Assembly (NCBI GenBank): GCA_016709225.1
Contig: JADJEE010000002.1
Location: 124,001 to 188,000, forward strand
Length of the DNA: 64,000 nt
Direction: 5' to 3'
Source of the DNA: Deltaproteobacteria bacterium
GTDB taxonomy: Bacteria; Myxococcota_A; Polyangia; Nannocystales; Nannocystaceae
In this document: piece after piece, positions 49,588 through 58,677 of the stretch
Layout: every line of letters begins with the position of its first letter
Numbering within the stretch: the stretch's first letter is position 1
Notes under the pieces: model-generated
Told to the model about the DNA's origin: nothing
Databases searched by the model: none
What the model saw: the letters and a program-made list of their open reading frames with translations, nothing else
Position numbers and translations under genes: made by a program

Positions 49588-51627
49588 CTAGCGCCGCGCC
49601 GGCACCCCCGGCTGGAAGGCGCCCGCAGGCGCCCCACCGGCGATCTCGTTGAACTCGTGGTTGTTGTAGTCGAACTTCCACATCTTGATCATGAACCAGG
49701 GCGTGTAGATGCCGACGGTCACCATCGTCAGCAGGTAGCCGACCAGGAACGTCACGAAGAACTCGCCGCCCGTGCCGGTGAAGCTGCCAGCGAATGCCCT
49801 GCCCTGGAAGTAGACCCGGGTGTTCTCGGCCCAGAACTTCAGCATCTTCACCTGGAACCAGGGGAAGTAGATGTACACGGTCACCATGCACAGCAACATG
49901 CCGACCAGCACGGTCACGAACAGCTGGCCGCCGGTGCCCTCGAAATCGAAGTTGCCGACCGGCTGCTCGTTCTCGAGGATCGCCGTGCGCGAGAAGATCA
50001 CCTTGCGCAGCTTGCAGATGAACCAGGGCATGTAGATGTAGAGGGTGATCACCGTCAGCAACATGCCGACGAGGAACGTGACGAACAGCTCGCCACCGGT
50101 GCCCTCGAAGTTCAGCCGGTACCGCGTGCCATCCTGGGCGGTGGCCGTGGTGTTGTCCGCGAAGAACTTGATCATCTTGCAGATGAACCAGGGCGCGTAG
50201 ATGCCGAACGTGATGGCCGTCAGCAGGTAGCCGACCAAGAACGTCACGAACAGCTCGCCGCCCTTGCCCGTGAACTCCAGCCGGAGATCACCGCGTCGGG
50301 TCGGCCCGAGCGTCGTGTTCGACAGAACGAAGTTGGTGATCTTGCAGTAGAACCAGGGCATGTAGAAGCCGACCGTGACGAGCGTCAGCAGGTAGCCGAC
50401 CAAGAACGTCACGAACAGCTCGCCACCGGTGCCTTGGAAGTTGGGGCGCACGCCACCGCCGCCACCGCCCATCATCGGCGCCGGGGGACCGAACCCACCG
50501 GGCGCCGGTGCGCCGAACTGCGGGCCCATCGGTGCCGGCGGGCCTCCGCCCGGACGCGCCATCATGCCGGGAGGGCCGGGCGGCGGACCGCCCATCGGCA
50601 TCCCCGGTGGCGGACCCATCGGCGGGCCGCCCATCGGCATGCCCGGTGGCGGACCCATCGGCGGACCGCCCATCGGCATCCCCGGCGGCGGACCGCCCAT
50701 CGGCATCCCCGGCGGCGGACCCATCGGCGGACCGCCCATCGGCATCCCCGGTGGCGGACCCATCGGTGGGCCGCCCATCGGCATCCCCGGCGGCGGACCC
50801 ATCGGCGGGCCACCCATCGGCATCCCCGGCGGCGGGCCCATCGGTGGACCCGGCGGCGGACCAAAACCTCCGGGCTGGCCCGGGGGCATGCCCATCGGAG
50901 GGCCACCCATCGGAGGGCCAGGCGGCGGACCGAAACCTCCGGGCTGCGGTCCCGGAGGCATGCCCGGCGGCGGACCCATCGGCGGCGGACCCATCGGCGG
51001 GCCACCCATCGGAGGGCCAGGCGGCGGGCCAAAACCACCGGGTTGCTGCGGCGGCATGCCGGGGGGTGGGCCCATCGGGGGACCCGGCGGACGGGGTGCG
51101 GCCGGACCCGGCGGGGGCCCAGGCGGCGGACCCCAGCCCGGCGCGCCGCCTTGCGCTGCCGGTGGCGGCGCTCCGAATTGCGGCGGCGGTGCACCCGGCG
51201 GCGGACCGGGGGGCCGCGGCGCGGGCGGGCTGCCCGGTGGCCCCCACGCGGGCGGCGGCGCGCCCGGGCCTGCGGCCGGCGGTGGTGCGCCCATCGCCAT
51301 CATCGTGCGTGCCGGCGCGGCCGGTTGCTCGCCATGCACCGCCATCAACTGCAGCGTGGTCTGACCGGCCTGGAACCACTGCCCGGGCTCGAGCACGAAT
51401 TCGTTCAGGCGCTGGCCGTTGAACCACGTGCCGTTGGTGCTGCCGACGTCGCGAACGCGAACCTGACCGTTCTGAAACAAGATCTCGGCGTGACGACCCG
51501 AGGTCTGCGGATCGTTGAGAACGATGTCGCCCGACTCGCGACCGATCGAGGTCATCGGCGCGGCGATGTTCCTCGTCTCCGGCGGCCGGTTGACGTACTG
51601 GATCTTGAGAACGAAGTAGCTGCTCAC
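49588..51627 (-). CDS. FHA-domain membrane protein with Pro/Gly/Met linker and five DUF898-like repeats
   Basis: The 679-residue protein begins with an FHA domain (about 5-95; SIGRESGDIVLNDPQTSGRH, DVGSTNGTWFNGQRL), which binds phosphothreonine peptides. A linker of about 280 residues of Pro, Gly and Met follows, with tandem copies of GMPMGGPPMGPPP. From about residue 395 there are five repeats of about 55 residues. Each starts like FEGTGGELFVTFLVGYLL and continues through a hydrophobic helix to an aromatic PWF-K motif, resembling units of the DUF898/YjgN membrane family. GTG 51627 has a strong GGAGG 6 nt upstream. It lies 233 nt downstream of recA on the same strand. A phosphorylation-dependent membrane scaffold is inferred; the Ser/Thr kinase at 56797 is a possible partner. 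Confidence 0.85.
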   Translation of the reverse strand: MSSYFVLKIQYVNRPPETRNIAAPMTSIGRESGDIVLNDPQTSGRHAEILFQNGQVRVRDVGSTNGTWFNGQRLNEFVLEPGQWFQAGQTTLQLMAVHGEQPAAPARTMMAMGAPPPAAGPGAPPPAWGPPGSPPAPRPPGPPPGAPPPQFGAPPPAAQGGAPGWGPPPGPPPGPAAPRPPGPPMGPPPGMPPQQPGGFGPPPGPPMGGPPMGPPPMGPPPGMPPGPQPGGFGPPPGPPMGGPPMGMPPGQPGGFGPPPGPPMGPPPGMPMGGPPMGPPPGMPMGGPPMGPPPGMPMGGPPMGPPPGMPMGGPPPGMPMGGPPMGPPPGMPMGGPPMGPPPGMPMGGPPPGPPGMMARPGGGPPAPMGPQFGAPAPGGFGPPAPMMGGGGGGVRPNFQGTGGELFVTFLVGYLLTLVTVGFYMPWFYCKITNFVLSNTTLGPTRRGDLRLEFTGKGGELFVTFLVGYLLTAITFGIYAPWFICKMIKFFADNTTATAQDGTRYRLNFEGTGGELFVTFLVGMLLTVITLYIYMPWFICKLRKVIFSRTAILENEQPVGNFDFEGTGGQLFVTVLVGMLLCMVTVYIYFPWFQVKMLKFWAENTRVYFQGRAFAGSFTGTGGEFFVTFLVGYLLTMVTVGIYTPWFMIKMWKFDYNNHEFNEIAGGAPAGAFQPGVPARR
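50575..50860. repeat. Coding tandem repeat of about 39 bp in the FHA gene
   Basis: The DNA encoding GMPMGGPPMGPPP recurs about seven times with few changes (for example ATCGGCATCCCCGG plus GGCGGACCCATCGG blocks). Recombination between copies could change linker length between strains. Confidence 0.75.
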
Positions 51628-51860
51628 ACGTGCCTCCGCAGGGGGGAGCGCGAGTCTCCCAATCTTGGACCCTTGATCGCAAGGGCGATCGACGAACGAT
51701 CGTGCGCCTGGTTGCGCCGGTTTCGGCCGCCTGGAGTGCGCCGGCAGGGATGGCCACGGCCCATCGGCCCCGGCCGCCCGCTGCCCGGGCGCATGTTCGT
51801 GTCGAAGGCGGTCACATCGGGCCGCCCGCAGCATCTGCCACCGGCCAGCTCGCGCCGGTG

Positions 51861-52919
51861 CTAGGCCGCCGCGGCGGGCTTCGCCGGCAGCACGGTCGCG
51901 AGCAGGTCACGGGCCAGCTCGTCGCGCTCCTTGGCGTGCTCGCGTAGCCAGTCCAGCGCGGCCGCGCGGCCTTGACCGATGCGCGTGGCCCCGTGCGCGA
52001 ACCAGCTGCCGTTCTTGACCACCGTGCCGCGCTCGAGCGCCGCGTCGAGGATCTCGGCCTCGCGATCGATCCCGCGACCGAACGCGATCTCGAACTCGGC
52101 CTCGGTGAACGGCGGCGCGCACTTGTTCTTCGCGACCTTCACGCGGGTCCGACTCGCGACCGCCCGCTCGCCGTCCCGCACGGTCTGGATGCGACGGATG
52201 TCGAGACGGACGCTGGCGAAGTACTTGAGCGCGTTGCCACCCGTGGTCGTCTCCGGCGAGCCGAACTGCACGCCGATCTTGTGCCGCAGCTGGTTGATGA
52301 AGACCACCGTGGTGTTGGTCTGGTGGGCGACGCCGGCGATCTTGCGCATCGCCTGGCTCATGAGTCGCGCTTGCAGGCCCAGGTGCTGATCGCCCATGTC
52401 GCCCTCGAGCTCGGCCTTGGGGATGAGCGCCGCGACCGAGTCGACGATGATGAGGCCGACGGTACCGGTGCGGCACAGCGTGTCGGCGATCTCGAGCGCC
52501 TGCTCGCCGTGATCCGGCTGCGCGACCAGCAGGTCCTCGGTGATGACGCCGAGCGCCTTGGCGTAGGCGACGTCGAACGCGTGCTCGGCGTCGAGGAACG
52601 CGCACAGGATGCCGCGCTTCTGCGCCTCGGCCACGATGTGCAGCGTCAGCGTGGTCTTGCCCGACGACTCCGGGCCGTAGATCTCGACGATGCGACCCTT
52701 GGGCAGCCCGCCGATGCCGAGTGCGCGATCGAGGTTGATCGACCCGGTCGCGATGGTTTCGTAGCGTTGGACCTCGCCGGACTCGCCGCCGAGGGCCATG
52801 AGGGCGCCCTTGCCGAAACGACCGACGATGGTGTCGATGACCTTGGTGATGGACTCGCGCACGGGCTTGCGGTCGTCGGACTTGGACTTGGTTGCGCCGA
52901 TGGGTGGAGCGGTGTTCAT
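51861..52919 (-). CDS. recA: Recombinase RecA
   Basis: RecA forms filaments on single-stranded DNA, drives strand exchange and triggers LexA self-cleavage. The 352-residue protein has Walker A GPESSGKTTLTLHIVAEAQK, DAEHAFD (commonly DAEHALD), Walker B GLIIVDSVAALIPKAELEG, loop L1 GDMGDQHLGLQARLMSQAMR and loop L2 followed by PETTTGGNALKYFASVRLD. Loop L2 has QLRHKIGVQFGSPE, slightly divergent from the usual IRMKIGVMFGNPE. ATG 52919 has GGAGG 9 nt upstream. I see no obvious LexA box in the short region shared with the divergent peptidase gene. Some myxobacteria have two recA genes; this could be either. Confidence 0.96.
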   Translation of the reverse strand: MNTAPPIGATKSKSDDRKPVRESITKVIDTIVGRFGKGALMALGGESGEVQRYETIATGSINLDRALGIGGLPKGRIVEIYGPESSGKTTLTLHIVAEAQKRGILCAFLDAEHAFDVAYAKALGVITEDLLVAQPDHGEQALEIADTLCRTGTVGLIIVDSVAALIPKAELEGDMGDQHLGLQARLMSQAMRKIAGVAHQTNTTVVFINQLRHKIGVQFGSPETTTGGNALKYFASVRLDIRRIQTVRDGERAVASRTRVKVAKNKCAPPFTEAEFEIAFGRGIDREAEILDAALERGTVVKNGSWFAHGATRIGQGRAAALDWLREHAKERDELARDLLATVLPAKPAAAA

Positions 52920-53022
52920 TGTGGTTGCCTCCGTGGAGTTGCCGCCCGACACTGCGCTCGACGTGCCAAGCCATGCGGCGCGTCGAGGTGCGCGTGGTCG
53001 TTGGCGATCCGTCGTCGCGCCG

Positions 53023-54027
53023 GTGCGCACCGGCGCGGCTCGCCGGCCCGCGGGCCGGCCCAGCCGGACGAAACGGGCCGGCCTCGCGGCGACGATGCTC
53101 GTGTTGCTGGGTGCGGGCTGCCGCGCGAGCGCGGCGCTCGAGGGGACCGCAGCGGCGACCCCTCCGCCTGCGTTCGACGCCGAGCTCGCGCGCGCCCACC
53201 TCGACGACTGGCTGGCGCAGCCGCGCGCGCTCGGTGATCCGCGGCGTGCCGAGAGCATCGCCCGCCTGGTCGCGACCCTCGCGGCGATGGGCGTCACGCC
53301 CGAGCGCGTCGATCACGTCGCCGATGATCCCAGCGGCACCGGCTCGTACGCGCTCACCGAGATCGTTGCCGACTTCCACCCCGACGCCGCGCGTCGCTTC
53401 GTGCTCGCGACCCACTACGACGTGCGCCCGTGGGCCGACGAGGACCCCGACCCCGCCAACCACGCGCGGCCGATCCCCGGGGCCAACGACGGCACCAGCG
53501 GCCTCGCGGTGGTGCTCGCCCTGGTACCGCCGCTGCTGGCCGCGCTCCCGCCGGACGTGGGCGTCAGTGTGGTGCTGTTCGACGGCGAGGAGCTGGGGCG
53601 GCCCGACGCCGGTGGCTACTGCATGGGCTCGCGCCACCTCGCCGAGCGCATCCGCCAGGGGCTGCACCCGACCCTGGCCCGCGCCGAGCTCGGCATCGTG
53701 CTCGACATGGTCGGTGACGCCGATCTCCGCCTGCGCATCGAGCCCAACTCGGCGACGTTCCACCCGGCCCTCGCACGGGCGCTGTGGGACACCGCCGCTG
53801 CGCTCGGCGAGCCCGCGTTCTCGCCCGACGCCAGCGGCCCCGGCATCGTCGACGACCACCAGTTTCTCACCGCGGCCGGCATCCCGAGCGTGCTCGTCAT
53901 CGATCGCGAGTACGTCGCATGGCACCGCGTCGACGACGACGCGCAGCACGTCGCGACCGCGAGCCTCGCGAGCGTCGGTCGGGTGGTGCTGGCCACCCTG
54001 CTGCGGTGGTTCGCGCCGCCGCGCTGA
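53023..54027 (+). CDS. M28-family zinc peptidase / glutaminyl-cyclase-like lipoprotein
   Basis: The 334-residue protein has a basic leader and the lipobox MLVLLGAGC. The metal-binding pattern of M28 enzymes is complete: His-Asp in LATHYDVRPWAD, Asp in GANDGTSGLAVVL, Glu-Glu in LFDGEELGRP, Asp in IVLDMVGDADL and His in GIVDDHQFL. The phrases FDGEE...YCMGSRHLAERI and DDHQFLTAAGIP are closer to glutaminyl-peptide cyclotransferases than to aminopeptidases, so it may cyclise N-terminal Gln. GTG 53023 is the start that leaves a proper signal; no ribosome site is obvious. Its stop is 2 nt from that of the convergent lipid kinase. Confidence 0.8.
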   Translation: MRTGAARRPAGRPSRTKRAGLAATMLVLLGAGCRASAALEGTAAATPPPAFDAELARAHLDDWLAQPRALGDPRRAESIARLVATLAAMGVTPERVDHVADDPSGTGSYALTEIVADFHPDAARRFVLATHYDVRPWADEDPDPANHARPIPGANDGTSGLAVVLALVPPLLAALPPDVGVSVVLFDGEELGRPDAGGYCMGSRHLAERIRQGLHPTLARAELGIVLDMVGDADLRLRIEPNSATFHPALARALWDTAAALGEPAFSPDASGPGIVDDHQFLTAAGIPSVLVIDREYVAWHRVDDDAQHVATASLASVGRVVLATLLRWFAPPR

Positions 54028-54029
54028 CG

Positions 54030-54998
54030 CTACGCGCGGCTGCGGGCCGGGCCCGGTAGGCCGGCCGCGCGGACCCGCAGCCCGGCGCGCTCGATGTGGA
54101 AGCTCGCCGGCAGTCGGCCGGGCTGCTCGCCGTCGAGATCGAGCAACACGACGTCGGCGCACTCGCAGGGCTCCAGCGACAGTCGCTGCACCCGTGCACA
54201 CGTGACGTGGGGGTCGTCGGCGTGCCCACCGCGAAAGACCTTCGCGAGCAGGCCCAGGAACCGCAGCTTGCTGCCGTCGCCGGTCCACAGCGCATCGAGC
54301 TCGCCATCGGCACAGCGCGCCCGCGGTGCGATCCACATGCCGCCACCGAAGTACTGGCCGTTGGCCACGACCGCGAGGTCGAGCGCGATCTCGCGGACGG
54401 GGCCGTCGTCGGCACGCAGGCGCACACGCTTGGGTCGGTGCTCGATCACGCCGCGCAGGGTGCCCACGAGATAGGTGGCCGTCGGGCCCAGCAGCTTGTT
54501 GGAGTGCCGCACGTGGTAGTCGACCAGCCCCGAGATGCCGGCGCTGGCGATGTTGAGGAAGGGCCGCACCGTCTCGCGGCCGGCGGCGTCGTGGAAGCGC
54601 GCGACGCCGTAATCGACGCGAGTGGCCTCGCCGTGCCCGAGGACGTCGAGCCACTGCGCGATCGGTCGCCGGCCGAGGTGTCGTACGAAGTCACCGCCAG
54701 TACCGCTCGGCACCAGGCCGAGCTCGGCCTCGGGGAAGCGATTGCGCCCGGCCTCGTCGACGAAGCCACACAGCACCTCGTTGTTGGTGCCATCGCCACC
54801 GACGCTCAACACCCGCGTCGCGCCGCGCTCGAGCGCCTGCCGGCACAGCAGCGTCGCGTGGCCGGGCGCCTCGGTCTGCACGATGTCGATCGCCCCCAAC
54901 CGCTGGTGCAGCGCCTGCTGCAGCGCCGGCCACCGCTTCAGCGTGCGGCCGTTCGAGGACGCGGGATTGACGATCGCGACGACGGGCGGCGGGCTCAC
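54030..54998 (-). CDS. Diacylglycerol/lipid kinase family protein (YegS/BmrU-like)
   Basis: This 322-residue cytoplasmic enzyme belongs to the DAGK catalytic family that phosphorylates lipid hydroxyls with ATP. It shows VVAIVNPASSNGRTLKRWP at the N terminus, the nucleotide-binding VLSVGGDGTNNEVLCGF, LGLVPSGTGGDFVRHLG (usually GTxNDFA), LNIASAGISGLVDYHV and GGGMWIAPRARCADGELDALW. GTG 54998 is chosen because GCTAGCGT ends 10 nt before it, while the upstream GTG 55010 overlaps that element. It follows comM on the same strand after 69 nt but has its own predicted promoter. Confidence 0.87.
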   Translation of the reverse strand: MSPPPVVAIVNPASSNGRTLKRWPALQQALHQRLGAIDIVQTEAPGHATLLCRQALERGATRVLSVGGDGTNNEVLCGFVDEAGRNRFPEAELGLVPSGTGGDFVRHLGRRPIAQWLDVLGHGEATRVDYGVARFHDAAGRETVRPFLNIASAGISGLVDYHVRHSNKLLGPTATYLVGTLRGVIEHRPKRVRLRADDGPVREIALDLAVVANGQYFGGGMWIAPRARCADGELDALWTGDGSKLRFLGLLAKVFRGGHADDPHVTCARVQRLSLEPCECADVVLLDLDGEQPGRLPASFHIERAGLRVRAAGLPGPARSRA

Positions 54999-55008
54999 CT
55001 GGCCGCGC

Positions 55009-55016
55009 ACGCTAGC
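55009..55016 (-). promoter_or_regulatory. Extended -10 element before the lipid kinase gene
   Basis: The minus strand reads CTGCTAGCGT (TGN-TANNNT), 10 nt before GTG 54998, with TTGCCG 18 nt upstream of the hexamer as a possible -35. Confidence 0.5.
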
Positions 55017-55079
55017 AGGGCGCGCCGAGCCTCGGCAATCGCAGTGGGCGAGGACCAGCGGCCTGCGCGATGCTCGGGC

Positions 55080-56600
55080 TCAGCCACCCTCCGGAAGGCA
55101 GCGCAGCGCGGCGGCAGTGGCGAGCTCGGCCTCGCCGACGATCGCAGCGCCGTGCAGATCGGCGAGGGTCTGCGCGACCCGTCGCATGCGGTGCTGGGCC
55201 CGCGGCGACAGCCGTCGCGCCCGCACCACCTCGCGCAGCAGGCCCCGCGCCGAGGTCGTGAGCGGGCAGCACTGCTCGACCGCGCCGGCCTCCGCCACGA
55301 CCTCCGCGTTGCAGCGCCAACGCGTCGCGGCCAACCGTGCCCGCTGGCGGGCCCGCGCCTCCTCGATGCGCGCCGCGACCTCGGCACTCGACTCGGTCGG
55401 TGTCGTGTCCTCGAGCGCATCGAGGGACACCGGCGCCACCGCGATGACGAGGTCGATGCGATCGAGCAGCGGTCCCGACAGGCGCCGACGGTAGCGCGCC
55501 ACCGCGGTCGGCGGGCACGTGCACGCGCGCTCGGGGTGGCCGAGGTAGCCGCACGGGCACGGGTTCATCGCCGCCATCAGCTGGAAGCGGGCCGGTAGCC
55601 GCACCACGCCGCTGGCGCGGACGATGGTGACCTCGCCGTCCTCGAGCGGCTCGCGCAGCCCCTCGAGGCAGCTGCGGGGGAACTCGGGCAGCTCGTCGAG
55701 GAAGAGCAACCCGCGGTGGGCGAGGCTGACTTCACCCGGTCGGATCGGCGTGCCGCCGCCGAGCATGCCGGCGACGCTGACGCTGTGGTGGGGCATCCGC
55801 ACCGGCGGTCGCCGCACGAGCTCGCTGGCGACCACGCCGCGCGCGACCCCGTGCACCTTGGTGACCTCGAGCGCCGCCGCCTCGTCGAGCGCCGGCATCA
55901 ATGCGGCGGCCCGGCGTGCGAGCATGGTCTTGCCCACGCCGGGTGGACCGTGCAGCAGAAGGTTGTGGCCGCCGGCAATCATCACCTCGAGCGCGAGGCG
56001 GGCCACCGGCAGCCCGCGGACGTCGGCGAGATCGGGCCCGACGACCTGCGCCGCGCTGCTCGCCGCGCGCACGTGAGGCCGCAGCTCGCGATCCCCCCGC
56101 AGCGCCGCGACCAGCTCCGCGAGGCTCGACACCGCGACGACCTCGAGACCGCTGATGAGCGCGGCCTCGTCGGCGTTGGCGGCCGCGACCACGAGCCGGC
56201 GCGCGCCGTGCCGCTGCGCGGTGTCGGCCACCACCAGCGCGCCGGCGGCCGCCCGCACCTGCCCGTCGAGCGCGAGCTCGCCCCACAGCACGAGGTCCGA
56301 CAGCGCGGGCGCGGGCACCACCTCGTGACTGGCGAGCAAGGCCACCGCGACCGCGAGATCGATCCCCGGGCTGTCCTTGCGCACGTCGGCGGGCGCGAGG
56401 TTGACGACCTGCTTGCGCGGGCGCAGCTCGTGCCCGCAGTGGCCCATCGCACTGCGCACCCGCTCGCGCGCCTCCGTCACCGCACCGGTCGCGCGGCCGA
56501 CGATGGTGAGGCCGGGCAGCCCCAGGCGCACGTCGGCCTCGACCGTGACCAGGGAGCCATGGATGCCCTGCAGGGCTGCGGTGAGGCTGCGTGCGAGCAC
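55080..56600 (-). CDS. comM: YifB/ComM-type Mg-chelatase-like AAA+ ATPase
   Basis: ComM is a hexameric helicase that promotes branch migration during integration of foreign DNA. The 506-residue protein has the N-terminal ChlI-like domain (IHGSLVTVEADVRLGLPGLTIVG; VNLAPADVRKDSPGIDLAVA), Walker A LLLHGPPGVGKTMLARRAA, Walker B RGLLFLDELPEFPRSCLEGL, the Cys-containing AAMNPCPCGYLGH...ACTCPP and a C-terminal helical domain. Length matches ComM. GTG 56600 is the best start; no ribosome site is clear. It is divergent from a Ser/Thr kinase gene. Confidence 0.92.
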   Translation of the reverse strand: MLARSLTAALQGIHGSLVTVEADVRLGLPGLTIVGRATGAVTEARERVRSAMGHCGHELRPRKQVVNLAPADVRKDSPGIDLAVAVALLASHEVVPAPALSDLVLWGELALDGQVRAAAGALVVADTAQRHGARRLVVAAANADEAALISGLEVVAVSSLAELVAALRGDRELRPHVRAASSAAQVVGPDLADVRGLPVARLALEVMIAGGHNLLLHGPPGVGKTMLARRAAALMPALDEAAALEVTKVHGVARGVVASELVRRPPVRMPHHSVSVAGMLGGGTPIRPGEVSLAHRGLLFLDELPEFPRSCLEGLREPLEDGEVTIVRASGVVRLPARFQLMAAMNPCPCGYLGHPERACTCPPTAVARYRRRLSGPLLDRIDLVIAVAPVSLDALEDTTPTESSAEVAARIEEARARQRARLAATRWRCNAEVVAEAGAVEQCCPLTTSARGLLREVVRARRLSPRAQHRMRRVAQTLADLHGAAIVGEAELATAAALRCLPEGG

Positions 56601-56777
56601 GATGAGCGACGCCGGTGAGCAACGCGCGTGCCGAGCACGGCGCCGATCCAAGCCCGCGGGATCGCAGCTCGCGGGCCATCGCGTGCGGCGGCCCGAGGGC
56701 GGCCCGATCGGGCCACGTCGGCCGCGATGGGCCGAGCTGGCCACGCGCGCGCCGGGCTCGGCCCGTCGCACGCGTCT

Positions 56778-56785
56778 GCTATCGT
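56778..56785 (+). promoter_or_regulatory. Extended -10 element before the Ser/Thr kinase gene
   Basis: TCTGCTATCGT (TGN-TANNNT) ends 11 nt before ATG 56797, predicting a leader of about 5 nt. No Shine-Dalgarno sequence is present. Confidence 0.5.
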
Positions 56786-56796
56786 TCGATGCGTCG

Positions 56797-58059
56797 ATGG
56801 ACACCGCGCGCATCGAGGGCCTCGCCGGCAAGGTGCTCGAGGGCAAGTATCGCCTCGACGCCATCATCGGTCGCGGCGGCATGGCGGTGGTGTTCGCAGC
56901 GACCCACCTCGGGCTCGAGCGGCAGGTCGCGATCAAGATGCTCGCGACCGAGCACGACGGCCGCGCCGACCTGGCCGCCCGAATGGTCCGCGAGGCCAAG
57001 ACCGCGGGCTCGTTCGGCCACCCCAACATCGTGCAGGTCACCGACCTGGGCTGGCACGACGGCGCGCCGTTCGTCGTGATGGAGTATCTGCACGGCACCA
57101 CGTTGTCGACGTTGCTGGCGCAGCGCGGGCCGATGCCGCCGGCGCGCGCGGTGCCGATCGTGCTCGACGTGCTCGATGCGCTCGCGGCGGTGCATCGCCG
57201 CGGCGTGGTCCACCGCGACATCAAGCCGCAGAACGTCATGCTCGTGCGCGATCACGCAGGCCAGCCGGTCGTGAAGGTGCTCGACTTCGGCATCTCGAAG
57301 GTCGTGGTCGACGACGGCTCGCTCACGCAGACCGGCGCCGTGATCGGAACGCCGGCTCACATGGCGCCCGAGCAGGCGCTCGGCGAGCCCGCGTGCGCGC
57401 GCGCCGACCTGTTCGCGGTCGGCTCCCTGCTCTACACGCTGTTGGTGGGCGAGTCGCCGTACCAGGCGCACAACAGCACCGCGACCCTGGCGCGACTGCT
57501 CGACGGCCGCTACGCGCCGGCCGGACGCCGCGTGGCCAGCGTGGGTCCGCGCCTCGAGGCAGTCCTCGCGACCGCACTCGCGCGGCAGCCCGCCGATCGC
57601 TTCGCCGACGCGGCCGCGATGCGCGAGGCCCTGCTCGCGTGCCGCGACGAGTACGAGCAGGCACCGCACCGTCCGCGCGAGGGCCCGCGCTCGGTGCCGC
57701 TGGCGACCAGCGCGGTGGCCCAGCCCGCCGCACCCGCGCCGCGCAACCTCGCCGCCGCGCCGCACGTCGACGCCCGCTTCGCGCCCCCGCCGGTCCAGCG
57801 CCTGGCGCTCGACGAGGTGCTCGAGCGGCCGCGTCCAGCCGCCGCGGGCACGCGCCGGGCCGCGGGCAGCCCGGGCTGGCGCCCGCCGCTGCGCCCGATC
57901 GCGTGGTCGCTGGCGGCGGTGGTCCTGGTGGTCGTCGGGTGGCGCGAACGCGAGGCGCTGCGCCGCTTCGCCGGCGAGACACGCGATGCCTTCGCGGCCC
58001 TGCTCGGGGACGCGCGCGAGCCCAAGGACGACACCGCTGGCGGCTCGCGACGGCGCTGA
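56797..58059 (+). CDS. Eukaryotic-type Ser/Thr protein kinase with C-terminal membrane helix
   Basis: The 420-residue protein has a complete kinase domain (about 15-285). It includes the Gly loop IIGRGGMAVVF, VAIKML (catalytic Lys), HRRGVVHRDIKPQNVML, VLDFGISKVV, GTPAHMAPEQALGEP and ADLFAVGSLLYTLLVGESPY. A Pro/Ala-rich linker follows, then one membrane helix (about 367-386, PIAWSLAAVVLVVVGW) and a short extracytoplasmic tail, so it lacks a large sensor domain. Such kinases are abundant in myxobacteria. An unknown small protein gene follows after 48 nt. Confidence 0.93.
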   Translation: MDTARIEGLAGKVLEGKYRLDAIIGRGGMAVVFAATHLGLERQVAIKMLATEHDGRADLAARMVREAKTAGSFGHPNIVQVTDLGWHDGAPFVVMEYLHGTTLSTLLAQRGPMPPARAVPIVLDVLDALAAVHRRGVVHRDIKPQNVMLVRDHAGQPVVKVLDFGISKVVVDDGSLTQTGAVIGTPAHMAPEQALGEPACARADLFAVGSLLYTLLVGESPYQAHNSTATLARLLDGRYAPAGRRVASVGPRLEAVLATALARQPADRFADAAAMREALLACRDEYEQAPHRPREGPRSVPLATSAVAQPAAPAPRNLAAAPHVDARFAPPPVQRLALDEVLERPRPAAAGTRRAAGSPGWRPPLRPIAWSLAAVVLVVVGWREREALRRFAGETRDAFAALLGDAREPKDDTAGGSRRR

Positions 58060-58091
58060 CGGGTCGCGCGCGCACCCGCCCCGCCGCGACC

Positions 58092-58099
58092 GCTATCCT
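58092..58099 (+). promoter_or_regulatory. -10 element before the DUF2378-like gene
   Basis: GCTATCCT ends 8 nt before ATG 58108, implying its own nearly leaderless transcript although the kinase gene ends only 48 nt upstream. Confidence 0.4.
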
Positions 58100-58107
58100 G
58101 CTCGTCC

Positions 58108-58677
58108 ATGGCGATGCCGCACTCGCGGGGGCTCGCGGCCCATGCCGCGCTGGACCACCTCGAGAGCTTCGCGAGCGGCAGCGCCGCGTCGGTACGCGCA
58201 CGGATCCCCGCGGCATCGCTGGCGGCGATCGAGCGCTGTCCGGCACTCGACTGGATCTCGGTCGAGCACGAGCACTGGATCACCACCGCGACGTTCGAAC
58301 ACTTCGGCGCCGACGCCACGGGTTTCTTCCGCGAGGTGGTCGTGCGCCGCCTCGCCGAGACCCCACTGCTACGGCCGCTGATGCAGCAGGCCCGCCGGTT
58401 GTTCGGCATCGATCCCGGCACCTACCTGCGCATCAGCCCGCGGGCGTTCGGGCTGATGTTCCGCGGCTTCGGCGAGCTGGCCATGGTCGAGCGCGGCCCC
58501 CATCACGCGGTGCTCGAGCTGTCGAGCTGCCACCCGTTGGTCTTCGAGCACCCCGGCTACGTGCCGTCGTGGACCGGCGCGATGGCGGCGACGCTGGACT
58601 TCGCCATGGCGCGAGGGACCGCCACCTGCGAGCTCGACCGGGCCGGGTCGAGCGTGCGCTACACGGTGCGCTGGTAG
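58108..58677 (+). CDS. Possible DUF2378-family (myxobacterial) protein
   Basis: The 189-residue soluble protein has alternating helices and strands and ends TCELDRAGSSVRYTVRW. The general layout, a helical N terminus with W-x-x-x-x-T-F-E, a central PLLRPLMQQARRLFGIDPGTY and a C-terminal beta pair ending in V-R/S-W, resembles the DUF2378 family expanded in Myxococcales. I recall this only loosely, so the assignment is tentative. No catalytic motif is visible. It overlaps the 3' end of the convergent aldo/keto reductase gene by 19 nt. Confidence 0.55.
   Translation: MAMPHSRGLAAHAALDHLESFASGSAASVRARIPAASLAAIERCPALDWISVEHEHWITTATFEHFGADATGFFREVVVRRLAETPLLRPLMQQARRLFGIDPGTYLRISPRAFGLMFRGFGELAMVERGPHHAVLELSSCHPLVFEHPGYVPSWTGAMAATLDFAMARGTATCELDRAGSSVRYTVRW

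Noticed and set aside
50575..50860. Regular repeats in the FHA gene considered as a CRISPR-like array.
   Set aside because: There are no unique spacers; the repeats are contiguous, in frame and encode the Pro/Gly/Met linker.
52953..52969. Sigma-54-like TTGGCACG-N4-GCGC upstream of recA (minus strand), with GG-N10-GC spacing.
   Set aside because: The -12 half is weak (GCGCA for TTGCA), sigma-54 control of recA is unexpected, and such matches arise easily in GC-rich DNA.
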